A program made the position numbers and the translations under genes. A DNA stretch of 64,000 nucleotides. Origin: Paenibacillus sinopodophylli (lineage in GTDB: Bacteria; Bacillota; Bacilli; Paenibacillales; Paenibacillaceae). Location of the stretch: positions 717,339 through 781,338 of the forward strand of contig NZ_VDBO01000001.1 of NCBI RefSeq assembly GCF_005930355.1. The letters run 5' to 3'. This document shows, in pieces, positions 44,690 to 54,276 of the stretch (the stretch's first letter is position 1; every line of letters starts with the position of its first letter). The notes under the pieces are model-generated. The model saw only the letters and a list, made by a program, of their open reading frames with translations. It was not told the origin of the DNA and did not search any database.

Positions 44690-45049
44690 ATGGTTAAAAT
44701 GTTAGGCGGAACCCCGTATAGTATTATTTCAGGGATGTATACGCAGGTTGATCCTATTGAATTAGCAGGAGGAGATCCGACGTTGTATGGGTATGTTGGG
44801 AATCCAATCAGAACGGTTGATGTTTTTGGGTTAATGCCTTTATCGAATCCAGTAGACCAAGGTCACCATATGGTTCCACATTCTCTTGTAACCAAATCAG
44901 GTTTGACGAACCATTAATGGTTAGATGGTTTACAAAATCTCTATAACATCCCTGCTATCCAGATATTCACTTGGGATCTGCATAGTATTTATTCAAATGG
45001 TAGAACAGAGGTATTAATAAAGAAAAATGTTACACCTGCTCGAGCTTAG
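44690..45049 (+). pseudogene. Rhs toxin C-terminal tip with a stop codon
   Basis: The first part reads GMYTQVDPIELAGGDPTLYGYVGNPIRTVDVFGL, the Rhs/YD-repeat core end that precedes variable toxin domains. It is followed by a short toxin domain with the motif GHHMVPHSLV, similar to HNH-type nuclease toxins. A TAA at 44915-44917 interrupts it. The frame continues as WLDGLQNLYNIPAIQIFTWDL to 45049. The shell upstream is absent, so this is a displaced tip, probably inactive. The gene at 45112, 62 bases downstream, is a candidate for its former immunity partner. Confidence 0.7.
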
Positions 45050-45111
45050 GTGGAAACGAAGAGATAGACATCTCAGCATGGGCACCCCATTAATTGTAAG
45101 AGGTGAAACTA

Positions 45112-46161
45112 ATGATTAATACAGCTATTTGGTTGGAACAAGATTATTGTTCCAACCAAATAAAAGATGCATATTTGAAGACTAGAAACTTCGAGCTTAA
45201 AATACCTTTTAGTGAAAAACAGAGTGATTATGAAATTTGTAGATTTAAACTTATTGCTGAAGAAGTGCAGAGTGATAAACAACGATTGCTGGATTCTGAT
45301 GTGTTAGGTAAAAAAATAGCAGAAGTAGAGTATGACAATGTATCATTTTCAGAAAGTGAAATTTTATATTATTCACATGAGAATATTTTCACGGATAGTG
45401 AGAATAAAACCATTCAAAAAGCTGTTATCGATGGTGTACTACGTCAAAAAAATCTTTACCAAAGAGAAAACATCGAATTGTCCGGTGAGTATCATGTAAA
45501 TATTCAAGTTTTTCGAAAAGAGATATCTCAACCAGATTTTTTATCAGGGGAAGCACCACCCATTTTAACAGACTATGAACAAAAAATTGAAACAATTACT
45601 GTGTATATACTGATTTTTAAAGACTCTATTGATCCGAAAAAAAATAGTAAATTTAGTAATGCCTCTGTTTATGGTAGCTTAGGGAACCTAGGTTTTTTTA
45701 TGGTTGATCTTGATTTGTTTCATGAATTTATCAGAAGTGAAGTTGGTGACGGGGTAGTCAATCTTGTGGAATTATTTACAACAACTGATCTGGTTGAAAA
45801 ATGTTTTGAAGAGGGGCTATTGATAATCACTTGGGGGATAAAGCCATGGCACTATTATATTCAGGCAATGAATAATTCAATTATATTCGATGAGTGTACT
45901 GTAAGTGGAACTTACAAAATTAAAAATAAGACCAAAAAATTATCTGTTATTCCAGGGAATGAATTGCTTGCATGGCCGAAGTGTCTTGAAAAAGAATGGC
46001 CTACAATTTGTTTAGAAGGGGACGGTGAAAAAATAGTTTTATCGTTATATACTTATTCTGGAAATCTCGGAAATGAAATAATTCCTACTTATATACTTCG
46101 TAGAAGTGAAGAACATGTAGAACATATTGAACCTATTATTAACTACAATTTTCTCGATTAA
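45112..46161 (+). CDS. Hypothetical protein, possible Rhs-tip immunity
   Basis: A 349-residue AT-rich gene of unknown family. Readable features are a repeated tryptophan-rich segment (NTAIWLEQDY; ITWGIKPWHYYIQAM) and a central hydrophobic block (YGSLGNLGFFMVDLDLF). No signal peptide or membrane helix is obvious. AGAGGTG precedes ATG 45112. It sits directly downstream of the Rhs toxin tip, the normal place for a cognate immunity gene, but sequence does not prove this. The low GC compared with the gene at 46269 suggests separate acquisition. Confidence 0.5.
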   Translation: MINTAIWLEQDYCSNQIKDAYLKTRNFELKIPFSEKQSDYEICRFKLIAEEVQSDKQRLLDSDVLGKKIAEVEYDNVSFSESEILYYSHENIFTDSENKTIQKAVIDGVLRQKNLYQRENIELSGEYHVNIQVFRKEISQPDFLSGEAPPILTDYEQKIETITVYILIFKDSIDPKKNSKFSNASVYGSLGNLGFFMVDLDLFHEFIRSEVGDGVVNLVELFTTTDLVEKCFEEGLLIITWGIKPWHYYIQAMNNSIIFDECTVSGTYKIKNKTKKLSVIPGNELLAWPKCLEKEWPTICLEGDGEKIVLSLYTYSGNLGNEIIPTYILRRSEEHVEHIEPIINYNFLD

Positions 46162-46268
46162 TACGAATAACGTTGCATTATAACCTGAATGGTTGGCTTT
46201 TCAAGGCTTATCAGGTTCAATTGAAAAGTTATCATTAGCGTGAAGACTAAAGAGTAGAGGTGAGTAAG

Positions 46269-47369
46269 TTGAGAGATCAGATGCCGAATCAATGCCAAGA
46301 ATGCGGAAATTCTATTGGTTTCAAAGGAATCTGTTATCGTTGTCGGATAAAGAATCAAAGGGAAGCCTACCAAGCTATGAGCAGTGAAGAAGTGGATAAA
46401 ATGGTCGAATCGATCATCTCGAATATTGAAACGATCGGGGAGTGGAATCAAGTCTATCAAGACTTCAATGGGTTGCTTGGCTATCACGACATCAACACTG
46501 CGCGAATTGCACAAGCAGCGTTCGACAAGGGAATCTTCTTTCCAGCTAAGCTCTATCGGAATGCTTCGCCCGAGGTGAGGGATCAACTGCTCACGCGTCT
46601 TTTTGATCCTGCATGTGAAGAAGCAAATCATTTACTTCTCTGCCTCGCCCTGCAAGGCGATGAAGTCGTTCAGGAAGCATTCCAGAAGCTGGAGAGAAAC
46701 CCGCTGCCCTGGCGCAGCAAGCTGTATGTGAATCCGTCCGTCTATGCCCATCATGGTGGCTGGCATTTCGACGAGCAGGGGAATTGCAGCTCATTGTACT
46801 TCGAGAAATGCTACACGATGCTGCCAGCGGATGGCGGCGATCAGGCGGCGAAAGCTGGCCAATTATTGGAGCAGCACTGTCCGCATTGCGGTTGCCAGTT
46901 GATTGATGTCCTGCGGTTGGATGGTCTTGATGAGCGATTTTCCTTTCTGGGGATCGATGGCGTGCTGAACATTCCCGTTTGCCCGAATTGCAGCACATTC
47001 ACTGAAGAGACGTTCGTGAGATATGGGAAAGATGGCCGAAGTGAAATCGTGTCTTATGAGCCGCCTTTCGACACTGAAAATTATTGTTCTGAGGCGGAGC
47101 TTCTGGAGATGAGCCGGAATCAGCTCACAATTAGCGCTGAGGCAGTACCGAAGCATTACGCAAGCGGTGGTGATGAGGTCATCACGATCGGTGGCTGGCC
47201 GGATTGGGTTCAGGACGCCAAATTCTCGACATGCCCGGACTGCGGTCAAAACATGAAATTTCTCGCAGCGCTTCCATGGAATGTATTGATGAATGGCTCA
47301 GAAGGTACCTTGTATATTGAGATTTGTATGGATTGCAGCACGTTGTGCCTGTTCCATCAACAGACATAA
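46269..47369 (+). CDS. Zinc-ribbon immunity-type protein
   Basis: A 366-residue protein with three Cys clusters. CQECGNSIGFKGICYRC is at the N-terminus, CPHCGCQL with CPNCS in the middle and CPDCGQN with CMDCS near the C-terminus, each of zinc-ribbon type. The C-terminal block GGWPDWVQDAKFSTCPDCGQNMKFLAAL resembles the DUF1963-type cytosolic immunity proteins. The start may be TTG 46269 (GAGGTGAG upstream) or GTG 46260. The gene is GC-rich relative to its neighbour at 45112. The toxin it might counter is unknown. Confidence 0.6.
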   Translation: MRDQMPNQCQECGNSIGFKGICYRCRIKNQREAYQAMSSEEVDKMVESIISNIETIGEWNQVYQDFNGLLGYHDINTARIAQAAFDKGIFFPAKLYRNASPEVRDQLLTRLFDPACEEANHLLLCLALQGDEVVQEAFQKLERNPLPWRSKLYVNPSVYAHHGGWHFDEQGNCSSLYFEKCYTMLPADGGDQAAKAGQLLEQHCPHCGCQLIDVLRLDGLDERFSFLGIDGVLNIPVCPNCSTFTEETFVRYGKDGRSEIVSYEPPFDTENYCSEAELLEMSRNQLTISAEAVPKHYASGGDEVITIGGWPDWVQDAKFSTCPDCGQNMKFLAALPWNVLMNGSEGTLYIEICMDCSTLCLFHQQT

Positions 47370-47381
47370 GGAGAATTTCGA

Positions 47382-47447
47382 ATGAGTCAGAATTATATGA
47401 CGCAATGCACGGGGCTATCCGAGTATTGGGATGAGAGCATTAAATGA
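47382..47447 (+). pseudogene. Truncated small ORF with good ribosome site
   Basis: A 21-residue ORF (MSQNYMTQCTGLSEYWDESIK) lies behind AAGGAGAATTTCG. It stops early, right before the gene at 47493. It looks like a truncated gene start rather than a real peptide. Confidence 0.3.
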
Positions 47448-47492
47448 GTTTCTTATAGAGTTTCTACACAAACATAAAACGAGGTGGATAGC

Positions 47493-48329
47493 ATGCTGGA
47501 TTTGGCCAGTCATGTATGGAGCGAACTGGATGGTCCTTACGGCTCTGCCGAGAGTGTACCGCAGTTAATCAAGCAGTTGCAGCAGCAGTATGAGGAAGCT
47601 GTAAAAGATGAGCTATATTGGGAGCAGTTGTTTCATCAAAACTCCATTTATTCAAGCACACTGGCCGCAGTCCCTTATTTGGCAGAGATCGCCCATCGAT
47701 CGCAGAGTCTGGAGGTCAAGTTGGATATTTTCGTGACTTGCGGCCTGTTTGAAGCCAATCGAAGTGAACACAGTGGAGCCGGCTTTGAGCTGCCTGTAGA
47801 GTTACAGCCGCTAATGGATCGAGTCGGTATGGTTGTGTGTATGGATATCTACAACAGCTATGTGAACGCTATCGCAGAACTGGCCGGTAATAGCTCAGAT
47901 ATGATACGTTTTGCAGCTGAAATCGGCAAAGACAACGGAGAGAAAAGGTACGTCATTGCGGCCGATGCAGCGTACCGAGGCTGGAGGGGAGCGGCTGGAG
48001 TGCTAACTACGTTCAATGAAGGCGATGAATATGTGGCCTCCTGTCTGTCATGCGGCGAAGATATCTATATATGGCCTTCCCCTGAAGACGACAGGCTGCT
48101 AGCTTATCGCAATGATCCTGTATTTCATACCGAGCAGGAATCTGTTGTCATTACGCCGTCTGAGGCGATTAAGGACAATGAATTAGCCGTATTACAACAG
48201 CTTTGCTCCAATATTGGCGAAAGCAGGCTCATGCGCCATATCCCTTATTTGGCCGGACAAGTGAGCTGCCCTTCATGTGGTGCTTCGAGTCTAATCTGGC
48301 CAGGGTTGACGAATATGTACAAGTCTTAG
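47493..48329 (+). CDS. Cysteine-pair immunity-type protein, unknown
   Basis: A 278-residue protein. The first part is helical with HEAT-like character (LASHVWSELDGPYGSAESVPQLIKQLQQQYEEAVKDELYWEQLFHQNSIYSSTLAAVPYLAEIA). Two zinc-type pairs follow: CLSCGEDIYIWP and CPSCGASSLIWP. ATG 47493 follows GAGGTGG. It pairs in style with the preceding zinc-ribbon gene and may be part of the same immunity set. The exact role is unknown. Confidence 0.55.
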   Translation: MLDLASHVWSELDGPYGSAESVPQLIKQLQQQYEEAVKDELYWEQLFHQNSIYSSTLAAVPYLAEIAHRSQSLEVKLDIFVTCGLFEANRSEHSGAGFELPVELQPLMDRVGMVVCMDIYNSYVNAIAELAGNSSDMIRFAAEIGKDNGEKRYVIAADAAYRGWRGAAGVLTTFNEGDEYVASCLSCGEDIYIWPSPEDDRLLAYRNDPVFHTEQESVVITPSEAIKDNELAVLQQLCSNIGESRLMRHIPYLAGQVSCPSCGASSLIWPGLTNMYKS

Positions 48330-48373
48330 TATTATCCACTAACTTCCAAAAATATAGTTTAGGAGGAGTTAGA

Positions 48374-49090
48374 GTGAAACAATCATTCGTCTTTCATGAT
48401 GAAAAATCCAGTAAATTTTGGTGGATAGATTATAGTGGGTGTGATTTTGTTGTGAATTATGGAAAGACAGGCGTTGCCGGAAAATATGAAATCAAACAAT
48501 TTGACTCTGAAGAAGAATGTACCAGACAAGCTGAAAAACGAATGAAACAAAAGTTAAAAAAAGGCTATCAGATTGATAGTAATTTTGATTTTATCAACCA
48601 TCTATACTTTGATGATGAGGAAATAGGGCCGCATTCCAAGACATCCCATCCTCATTTTGTGAAACATTTTACAGACGATTTTTATTATGACTGCGGTGAG
48701 GAAGAAGCACCTTTCGGCAGTGATGAAAGCTCGGACACATTGGCGGAACTAACAGAAAATCTACGCAAGAAACGTCAATTGAATTTTGCTGAGTTCCCTA
48801 AATTTATTATTGAAAAGGTATGGGGAATGAAATATATTCCCGTAAGCAGCTTGTTGGAAGATGTTGTAAAAAGAGTAGTAGTGACTGACGAGATGAATAT
48901 GATCCAAAGTGATATGGTCACTTATGCTGTCGCTTTTGGTCAGATAAAAATAACTGGGGAAATTGATCCTGGGCTAAAGCATTGCGCTATTGATTCTTTG
49001 AAAAGAATTCAACAAACAGCAAAAATTTTGAATTGGGGAACGAATTCAGAAATAAGCAATAAAATGATTGATGATTTATATTCATTTTGA
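48374..49090 (+). CDS. WGR-domain protein
   Basis: A 238-residue protein. The N-terminal 75 residues are a WGR-like domain (QSFVFHDEKSSKFWWIDYSGCDFVVNYGKTGVAGKYEIKQFDSEEECTRQAEKRMKQKLKKGY), known as a nucleic-acid or protein binding module. The C-terminal part (SSLLEDVVKRVVVTDEMNMIQSDMVTYAVAFGQIKITGEIDPGLKHCAIDSLKRIQ) is a helical domain of unknown type. The start is GTG 48374 behind AGGAGG. Similar WGR proteins occur beside HEAT-like and polymorphic toxin-related genes. Confidence 0.7.
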   Translation: MKQSFVFHDEKSSKFWWIDYSGCDFVVNYGKTGVAGKYEIKQFDSEEECTRQAEKRMKQKLKKGYQIDSNFDFINHLYFDDEEIGPHSKTSHPHFVKHFTDDFYYDCGEEEAPFGSDESSDTLAELTENLRKKRQLNFAEFPKFIIEKVWGMKYIPVSSLLEDVVKRVVVTDEMNMIQSDMVTYAVAFGQIKITGEIDPGLKHCAIDSLKRIQQTAKILNWGTNSEISNKMIDDLYSF

Positions 49091-49238
49091 CAACGTACTC
49101 CCTTTAAGAAGCGTAATCGTTCTCATGAAACAATTGGATTCCAAGCCCTATATGTTCATTTTACGTACCTCGAAGGTGAGAAATTCATTTCATTATTTAG
49201 TTAAAAATTTCAATTGCTAAAAGAAAGAGGAGAAGAAC

Positions 49239-49739
49239 ATGTATATAAGCAAATGGTGGGGAGATTTAATTGGCGGTTCCGATGATTCGCTGGCATTAAT
49301 AGATTATTTGGAACAATTGGACTTAACGGAAGTGACGCTCAATCAGATTTTAAAGGACTTGGGTTTTGTTGTTCTTCTTTCCGAGGGAGACTTGAAAAAC
49401 GGCGGAAATATTGGATTTGATAGTAAAAGCGCTAACGGCATGTTTCGGGTAGAACTTGATATTGCCTGCGGTGCTCTAATCGATCTTTCAGCCATTGTGT
49501 TAGAGAGTCTTAAATCAGGCTATGTCGATTTGCATGATTTGGATGAGGCTAGGCAGCCGCGCAAACTTTATATGGATGCCTCCGAAGAAGATAGAAAGCT
49601 GCTTCAGGATGAACTCAACAAGTTCTCCCGTAATCCGCTGTCTTACGATTTAGCCAAGTTTGTTCCAAGCGATGATATGAGGGAGCTTGCAGAATCAGCA
49701 AAAATGATCGCAGATGAGCTGAACCCAATCACTGAATAA
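49239..49739 (+). CDS. Hypothetical protein of immunity array
   Basis: A 166-residue acidic protein beginning MYISKWWGDLIGGSDDSLALIDYLEQLDLTEVTLNQILKDLGFVV. It contains a helical C-terminus (DDMRELAESAKMIADEL). No named family is recognised. AGGAGAAG precedes ATG 49239. Size, acidity and position fit a cytosolic immunity protein. Confidence 0.5.
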   Translation: MYISKWWGDLIGGSDDSLALIDYLEQLDLTEVTLNQILKDLGFVVLLSEGDLKNGGNIGFDSKSANGMFRVELDIACGALIDLSAIVLESLKSGYVDLHDLDEARQPRKLYMDASEEDRKLLQDELNKFSRNPLSYDLAKFVPSDDMRELAESAKMIADELNPITE

Positions 49740-49842
49740 TATCCATAATTTGCTAAATGATGATATGATAATGTTGGTAATTGATTTGAAAAGCGAATGT
49801 ATAACAAAATGAATCACTATCTCACAAAAGAAAAGAGGCAAA

Positions 49843-50661
49843 ATGATGGAAAAAGATCTATTCGTACAACTTATGATTTGGCATCAAGAAGATGAACATG
49901 AAAAAATAGTAGATACCATTATGGAAATTCCCCAATCAGAAAGAGATTATGATACGGTGAGCTTATTGGCAAGAGCTATGAATAATCTGGAACGATACGA
50001 TGAAGCACTACAACTGCTTTTGACTATTGCAAAGCTAGGTGAGGACGATCCTCTTTGGCATTTTCGTGCGGGGTACTCCTACTATTATCTTGAACAATAT
50101 GAGGAAGCATTAAGAGAATTTGAAATTACAGATAAGCTTGACCCAGAAGATAGTGCTACTTTGACATTATTAGATTGGAGCCGAAGAAACGTCGATCGAA
50201 AGAAAAAGAAACTTGAGCAATCTGCCGCATTGAAAGATATGAACGAACAAACTACAGTTAAAGAAGCAAGTGAAGTTCCCATTGACGATCTAGTTCATGA
50301 TGTAGATAAAATTAAACCAACTGTGCTAAGAGCGCAAGATAATGGTAGTGCGTCATTCGAATATTTAAATGATATGTATATTGATGGATATTTCCCTAAT
50401 TTTCTTGTGGATAAAATCAAAGCTGAACTAGTTAACGTTGTTGAATTTTTGGAACAAGGAAATCAAAACATCGAAGACATTCAAACAAAACTCGATATCG
50501 CCATTCATGCAATCAATGATCTTGCAGAAGAGTTTGACGAACATGACAGCGAAATTGAAACAGTTGCCAGAGAATCAATTGCACAAACGGTTGAACAGAT
50601 TTTAGCCTATTTTGGTATCCATATAGATACAGAAGAAGCCATTCGTGAACGTGATTGGTAG
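49843..50661 (+). CDS. TPR-DUF5713 fusion protein
   Basis: A 272-residue two-part protein. Residues 1-125 form a TPR-like module (MEKDLFVQLMIWHQEDEHEKIVDTIMEIPQSERDYDTVSLLARAMNNLERYDEAL, GYSYYYLEQYEEALREFEITDKLDPED). Residues about 165-272 match DUF5713 (YLNDMYIDGYFPNFLVDKIKAELVNVV and the C-terminal EEAIRERDW). The TPR part is paralogous to that of the next gene, although the C-terminal domains differ. ATG 49843 and 49846 are both possible starts behind AAGAGG. Confidence 0.75.
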   Translation: MMEKDLFVQLMIWHQEDEHEKIVDTIMEIPQSERDYDTVSLLARAMNNLERYDEALQLLLTIAKLGEDDPLWHFRAGYSYYYLEQYEEALREFEITDKLDPEDSATLTLLDWSRRNVDRKKKKLEQSAALKDMNEQTTVKEASEVPIDDLVHDVDKIKPTVLRAQDNGSASFEYLNDMYIDGYFPNFLVDKIKAELVNVVEFLEQGNQNIEDIQTKLDIAIHAINDLAEEFDEHDSEIETVARESIAQTVEQILAYFGIHIDTEEAIRERDW

Positions 50662-50685
50662 TTTCCTAGAGGAGAGGATTTAAAG

Positions 50686-51453
50686 ATGGATAAGGATCTA
50701 CTGAAACAGCTCACACTTTGGCATAACAAAAACAAGTATGAGAAAATTATTAATAAAATTATAGAAATACCCGAAGCAGATCGGGACTATGACTTAGTAT
50801 GCCATTTGGCAAGAGCATTGAATAATCAAGAAAAATATAATGAAGCGATCCATTATTTTATATCTGTTCAAGAGCAAGGTCAGCACGACCCTCTTTGGCA
50901 CTACCGTTTAGGATATGCTTATTATTACCTTGAACAGTATAAGGAAGCGGTCGTTGCTTTTGGACAAGCTGTAGCACTCGACCCTGAATTTGCTGCTGGC
51001 TCGAGGTTTTTAGAAATGAGCCGCAATGCCGCTGGTAGAGCAGGAAATGAAACCAGCCCTATAGTTAACGTTGAAAAAGGGATTAAGATTGGGAATGATA
51101 CCGATTTGTCAGAAGTTAATAAAAAAATAAACCCATTTGGGCTAGTTGCACATAATAATGGAAGCATATCGATGATTTTAAGTGTTGGCAAATACAAGCA
51201 TCATATTTTTCAAGCACGAGCCGAAGAAGGCTTTGAGGGAAATGGCTATGATTGGGGTTCATTAGCAGCCGTGTTTCTGGAAGAAAAAATGCCTCATCTC
51301 GTTGATACCGTACGATTTGACCCTGAAGCCGACATGTTCGCTGCTTATACACACAATAGAGAAGCAATACTTAGTTTTGCAATCGCCTTTAAGGAAGCAT
51401 GTGAAGATGATGCACTAATAAATGACCTATTTTCACGAGCTGAATTAGATTGA
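50686..51453 (+). CDS. TPR-Imm51 fusion protein
   Basis: A 255-residue protein. Residues 1-115 are the same TPR module as the previous gene (MDKDLLKQLTLWHNKNKYEKIINKIIEIPEADRDYDLVCHLARALNNQEKYNEAI). The C-terminal 100 residues match Imm51 immunity proteins (RAEEGFEGNGYDWGSLAAVFLEEKMPHLVDTVRFDPEADMFAAYT and the end FSRAELD). GAGGAG precedes ATG 50686. It lies 24 bases after the TPR-DUF5713 gene. A decayed copy of the same fusion is at 42389-43009. Confidence 0.8.
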   Translation: MDKDLLKQLTLWHNKNKYEKIINKIIEIPEADRDYDLVCHLARALNNQEKYNEAIHYFISVQEQGQHDPLWHYRLGYAYYYLEQYKEAVVAFGQAVALDPEFAAGSRFLEMSRNAAGRAGNETSPIVNVEKGIKIGNDTDLSEVNKKINPFGLVAHNNGSISMILSVGKYKHHIFQARAEEGFEGNGYDWGSLAAVFLEEKMPHLVDTVRFDPEADMFAAYTHNREAILSFAIAFKEACEDDALINDLFSRAELD

Positions 51454-51668
51454 TTCGAAATATCATGGTAAAAACGTACGTTTTGTTTCATCGAAATGAC
51501 ATAACTTTAATTATAAATATGAAATTATACAAATTAGCAATTTAAGCCCTACAAGAGTATAAAACGTTCTAAGATGCGAAGCCTGTCGTCAAGGAGAACG
51601 TGCATGGTATGGCTCCATTTCTGGACTTACGGAAATTATTGGATGAGTTTATAGAAAGGATGATAGAA

Positions 51669-52877
51669 ATGTCAAATGATAGTCAAACATCTTCTATTGC
51701 TGGTTCTGTTAGAGAGCCTGGTCGTTATCTCATCGACCTGACAGGCCCTCGCAGTCACAATCTTGTCATTCAGCCCGGTGTGGGCAGTATATCCATTGGT
51801 CCATCACAATTGGGGAAGAAGGCAGACCTTCACGTTGCGACTGATGCGATCATCGATTGGACCGTATTCAATACCTTTGCCACTCCGGCGGGCTCGCCCT
51901 GGCCGCGATTTCTGCACTATACAGGCAGTGACGCAGGCTTTTTTGAGTGGGCGCAGAAACGTCCCATTGAAGAGATGACGTGGGCTCCGATCCTAATTGC
52001 AGACACAGTGGCAGACGCGAGACAATCCGATTTGCATGGCTTGCATATCAAGCTGGACAAGTCCGGAGGGCGTCTGAGCCTGCAACTTCCAAAGCAGCCT
52101 TGCCGCCTAAGCGTGTCCGGAGATCTATCACACTTCTCGGCCACTGGCGAAATACCATCTTCTCTGATACTTGCACCGCGCACTAGCCGACGCAAGAATG
52201 ACATTTCTTCCTTGCTGCCTGACTTGGGTGAATTGTATCAAGTGACGAGCCTGACGCTACAGAACACTCCGCTAGGACAGCCCATTTCGCTTGAGTGTCT
52301 GAATCGGTTCCCAAACCTCAACTCACTGAGTTTGTGGGGGAACTTCTGTGACGTGGACTTACTGGCTCGTCATGCCGGATTAACGAATCTGGAGCTGCGC
52401 TTCATGCCAGATCTGGGGGACTTGCCTCCCTTGCATACATGGCCGCTGCTTGATAGATTTATCGCTTACAATGTGGAAGAGGTCGCGGGCAAACGTCTAA
52501 AACAGCAAATGAAAACTCGCGCCAAAACACGCGTATGGACCGGCCATGCTTCAGTGAGCCAATTGCGAAAGCCTGAGTGGTGGACGACCGAGTTTGGCCG
52601 CCCGTTCTCGTCCTGGCCAAAACGTCTCGCAAAACTGGCTAACGAAGCTTATAACATTGCACTGGCTACTTTGGCTCAGGCTCGCAGCTTTGCCGAAGCC
52701 GAGGCAGCCATTACTGCTTTCACCGTACGCTTTAATAACCTCAAAGGGATTGAAACCACCGAACGAGAAGACCTAGGTGAATCGGTATGGCAGCTCAGCC
52801 AGTCAGACCACTTAATTGGCCAGCCTATAACAGAGGAGATGGCTCAACGCTGGTTCGATGCAGTGAGAGATTACTGA
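51669..52877 (+). CDS. Hypothetical protein with LRR-like segment
   Basis: A 402-residue GC-rich gene. The middle part reads QVTSLTLQNTPLGQPISLECLNRFPNLNSLSLWGNFCDVDLLARHAGLTNLELRFMPDLGDLPPL, like short leucine-rich repeats. The C-terminal part (AEAEAAITAFTVRFNNLKGIETTEREDLGESVWQL) resembles segments of WGR/MolR-type proteins. Start ATG 51669 follows AAAGGA. The base composition differs from the AT-rich TPR genes just upstream, a sign of separate origin. Function unknown. Confidence 0.5.
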   Translation: MSNDSQTSSIAGSVREPGRYLIDLTGPRSHNLVIQPGVGSISIGPSQLGKKADLHVATDAIIDWTVFNTFATPAGSPWPRFLHYTGSDAGFFEWAQKRPIEEMTWAPILIADTVADARQSDLHGLHIKLDKSGGRLSLQLPKQPCRLSVSGDLSHFSATGEIPSSLILAPRTSRRKNDISSLLPDLGELYQVTSLTLQNTPLGQPISLECLNRFPNLNSLSLWGNFCDVDLLARHAGLTNLELRFMPDLGDLPPLHTWPLLDRFIAYNVEEVAGKRLKQQMKTRAKTRVWTGHASVSQLRKPEWWTTEFGRPFSSWPKRLAKLANEAYNIALATLAQARSFAEAEAAITAFTVRFNNLKGIETTEREDLGESVWQLSQSDHLIGQPITEEMAQRWFDAVRDY

Positions 52878-52944
52878 AAGAACGTAGTAAGAAAATTTGT
52901 CATGTGACTATACTAGAAATATTCAGGATGAAAGGAGCAAATGA

Positions 52945-54276
52945 ATGACTGATTATAATCAGACAGTCATCGATACCTTGCCGCCAAAAGGAATCAATAG
53001 AGAGAAGGCTATCTCGGAGCTCGGAGCTAACGAGGCACCTGAGCTGTTGCATCTGGCTAGTACAGAGCGTGGTAAGACTAAGCTTTCCGCTCAGAGGGCA
53101 CTGGCTAAAATTGATTATGAACCTGCTTCAACTTATTGGAAAAAGCTATTAAAGTCGCCACAAAAATGCGAAAAAATATTAAACAACACATTCTCGAATA
53201 CAGTGTCGGATCTGCTTGCTGACCAATTGCTAGCCTTTTTACAGACGTTTTTGGAAAAGAAGCCTGGCAGCAAAATCAGCTGGGAAGAGCACGAAACACT
53301 GTTGGCCTTACTTGGCATGATGCCAGGCAAAGCAAGTGAGAAGATGTGCGCGGTGTATGAGCTGGCAGCTGAGCAAATCCAGAGGAGTTTAACATTTAAA
53401 TGCGATAGCGAGGTATTAAAGTTAACTCACAGAGATACATCTTCCTTTAATATTAGTGATACGCTGGATTGTATGACTTTAGAGCAAGCCTTTCCTATGA
53501 TTTTGGCTGGCTCTGTTTTGATGGATGGAGATATTAGGCTGCAAGCGCTGGCTAGAAAGTTATATGAACAATATGGGGGAGCCTGGCTGTCGCCTGTCTT
53601 CGCTGCTGCGCTTCTAACTAAGCCTGCTGGCGAAGTTTTCGAGGCATTTTCCCCATATTACAGTGATTCGGTTACGCAGCGTTTTATTTTGAACGTGCTA
53701 GGTACGGTGAAGTTTGATACTAAGCAAAATCGGTATACGTTTAGGTTTGGTTGGGGACATATGCTGAGGGATGATACATATTTTTCACTTACACCGCTGT
53801 TGTTTGAGGATTTGGATGTGCGCTGGATAGAACGAATGGCTGCTGATCCTGAGCAGAAAAAACCAAGTGGTCTTATTAAAACGAGCTATTATGTTGGAAA
53901 AGTTACAGGAGAATTTGATGATGTGCTGGGTGATCTACTTCCGCTAAATAATAAAGTTTGCAGCCAAAAGGTTCAATCGTATTTTCTTAGAAGAACGATT
54001 CTAGACGATGGAATTGGTGCGACATATGTGGGTATTTTGTATCGGATAGGTTATGAGGACGTTGAATCGATCCTTATGAAAAAATGGTCCACTAAAGAAA
54101 ATGCAACCTCGATTTGGAATGTGTTCAGTGATTTACAGTCCTTTACCCATTGGCCAGCCCAGAAGAGAGCATCGCTTTTTGAAAAGGTAGGAGAAATGGT
54201 TCAAGAGAAGAAATTAAAAATAAGCTCATGGAAGCCGGACACGGCCGAAGAGCTGAAGAACAAGCTACTCAAGTAG
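52945..54276 (+). CDS. HEAT-like helical protein, unknown
   Basis: A 443-residue all-helical protein. Segments such as NEAPELLHLASTERGKTKLSAQRALAKIDYEPASTYWKKLLK and DGDIRLQALARKLYEQYGGAWLSPVFAAALL suggest HEAT-like pairs. The C-terminus reads WKPDTAEELKNKLLK. AAAGGAG precedes ATG 52945. It lies behind the LRR-like gene in the same direction. No catalytic motif was seen. Confidence 0.55.
   Translation: MTDYNQTVIDTLPPKGINREKAISELGANEAPELLHLASTERGKTKLSAQRALAKIDYEPASTYWKKLLKSPQKCEKILNNTFSNTVSDLLADQLLAFLQTFLEKKPGSKISWEEHETLLALLGMMPGKASEKMCAVYELAAEQIQRSLTFKCDSEVLKLTHRDTSSFNISDTLDCMTLEQAFPMILAGSVLMDGDIRLQALARKLYEQYGGAWLSPVFAAALLTKPAGEVFEAFSPYYSDSVTQRFILNVLGTVKFDTKQNRYTFRFGWGHMLRDDTYFSLTPLLFEDLDVRWIERMAADPEQKKPSGLIKTSYYVGKVTGEFDDVLGDLLPLNNKVCSQKVQSYFLRRTILDDGIGATYVGILYRIGYEDVESILMKKWSTKENATSIWNVFSDLQSFTHWPAQKRASLFEKVGEMVQEKKLKISSWKPDTAEELKNKLLK

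Noticed and set aside
46591..46998. 135-residue minus-strand ORF
   Set aside because: It is antisense to the zinc-ribbon gene, whose Cys pairs support the plus-strand frame.
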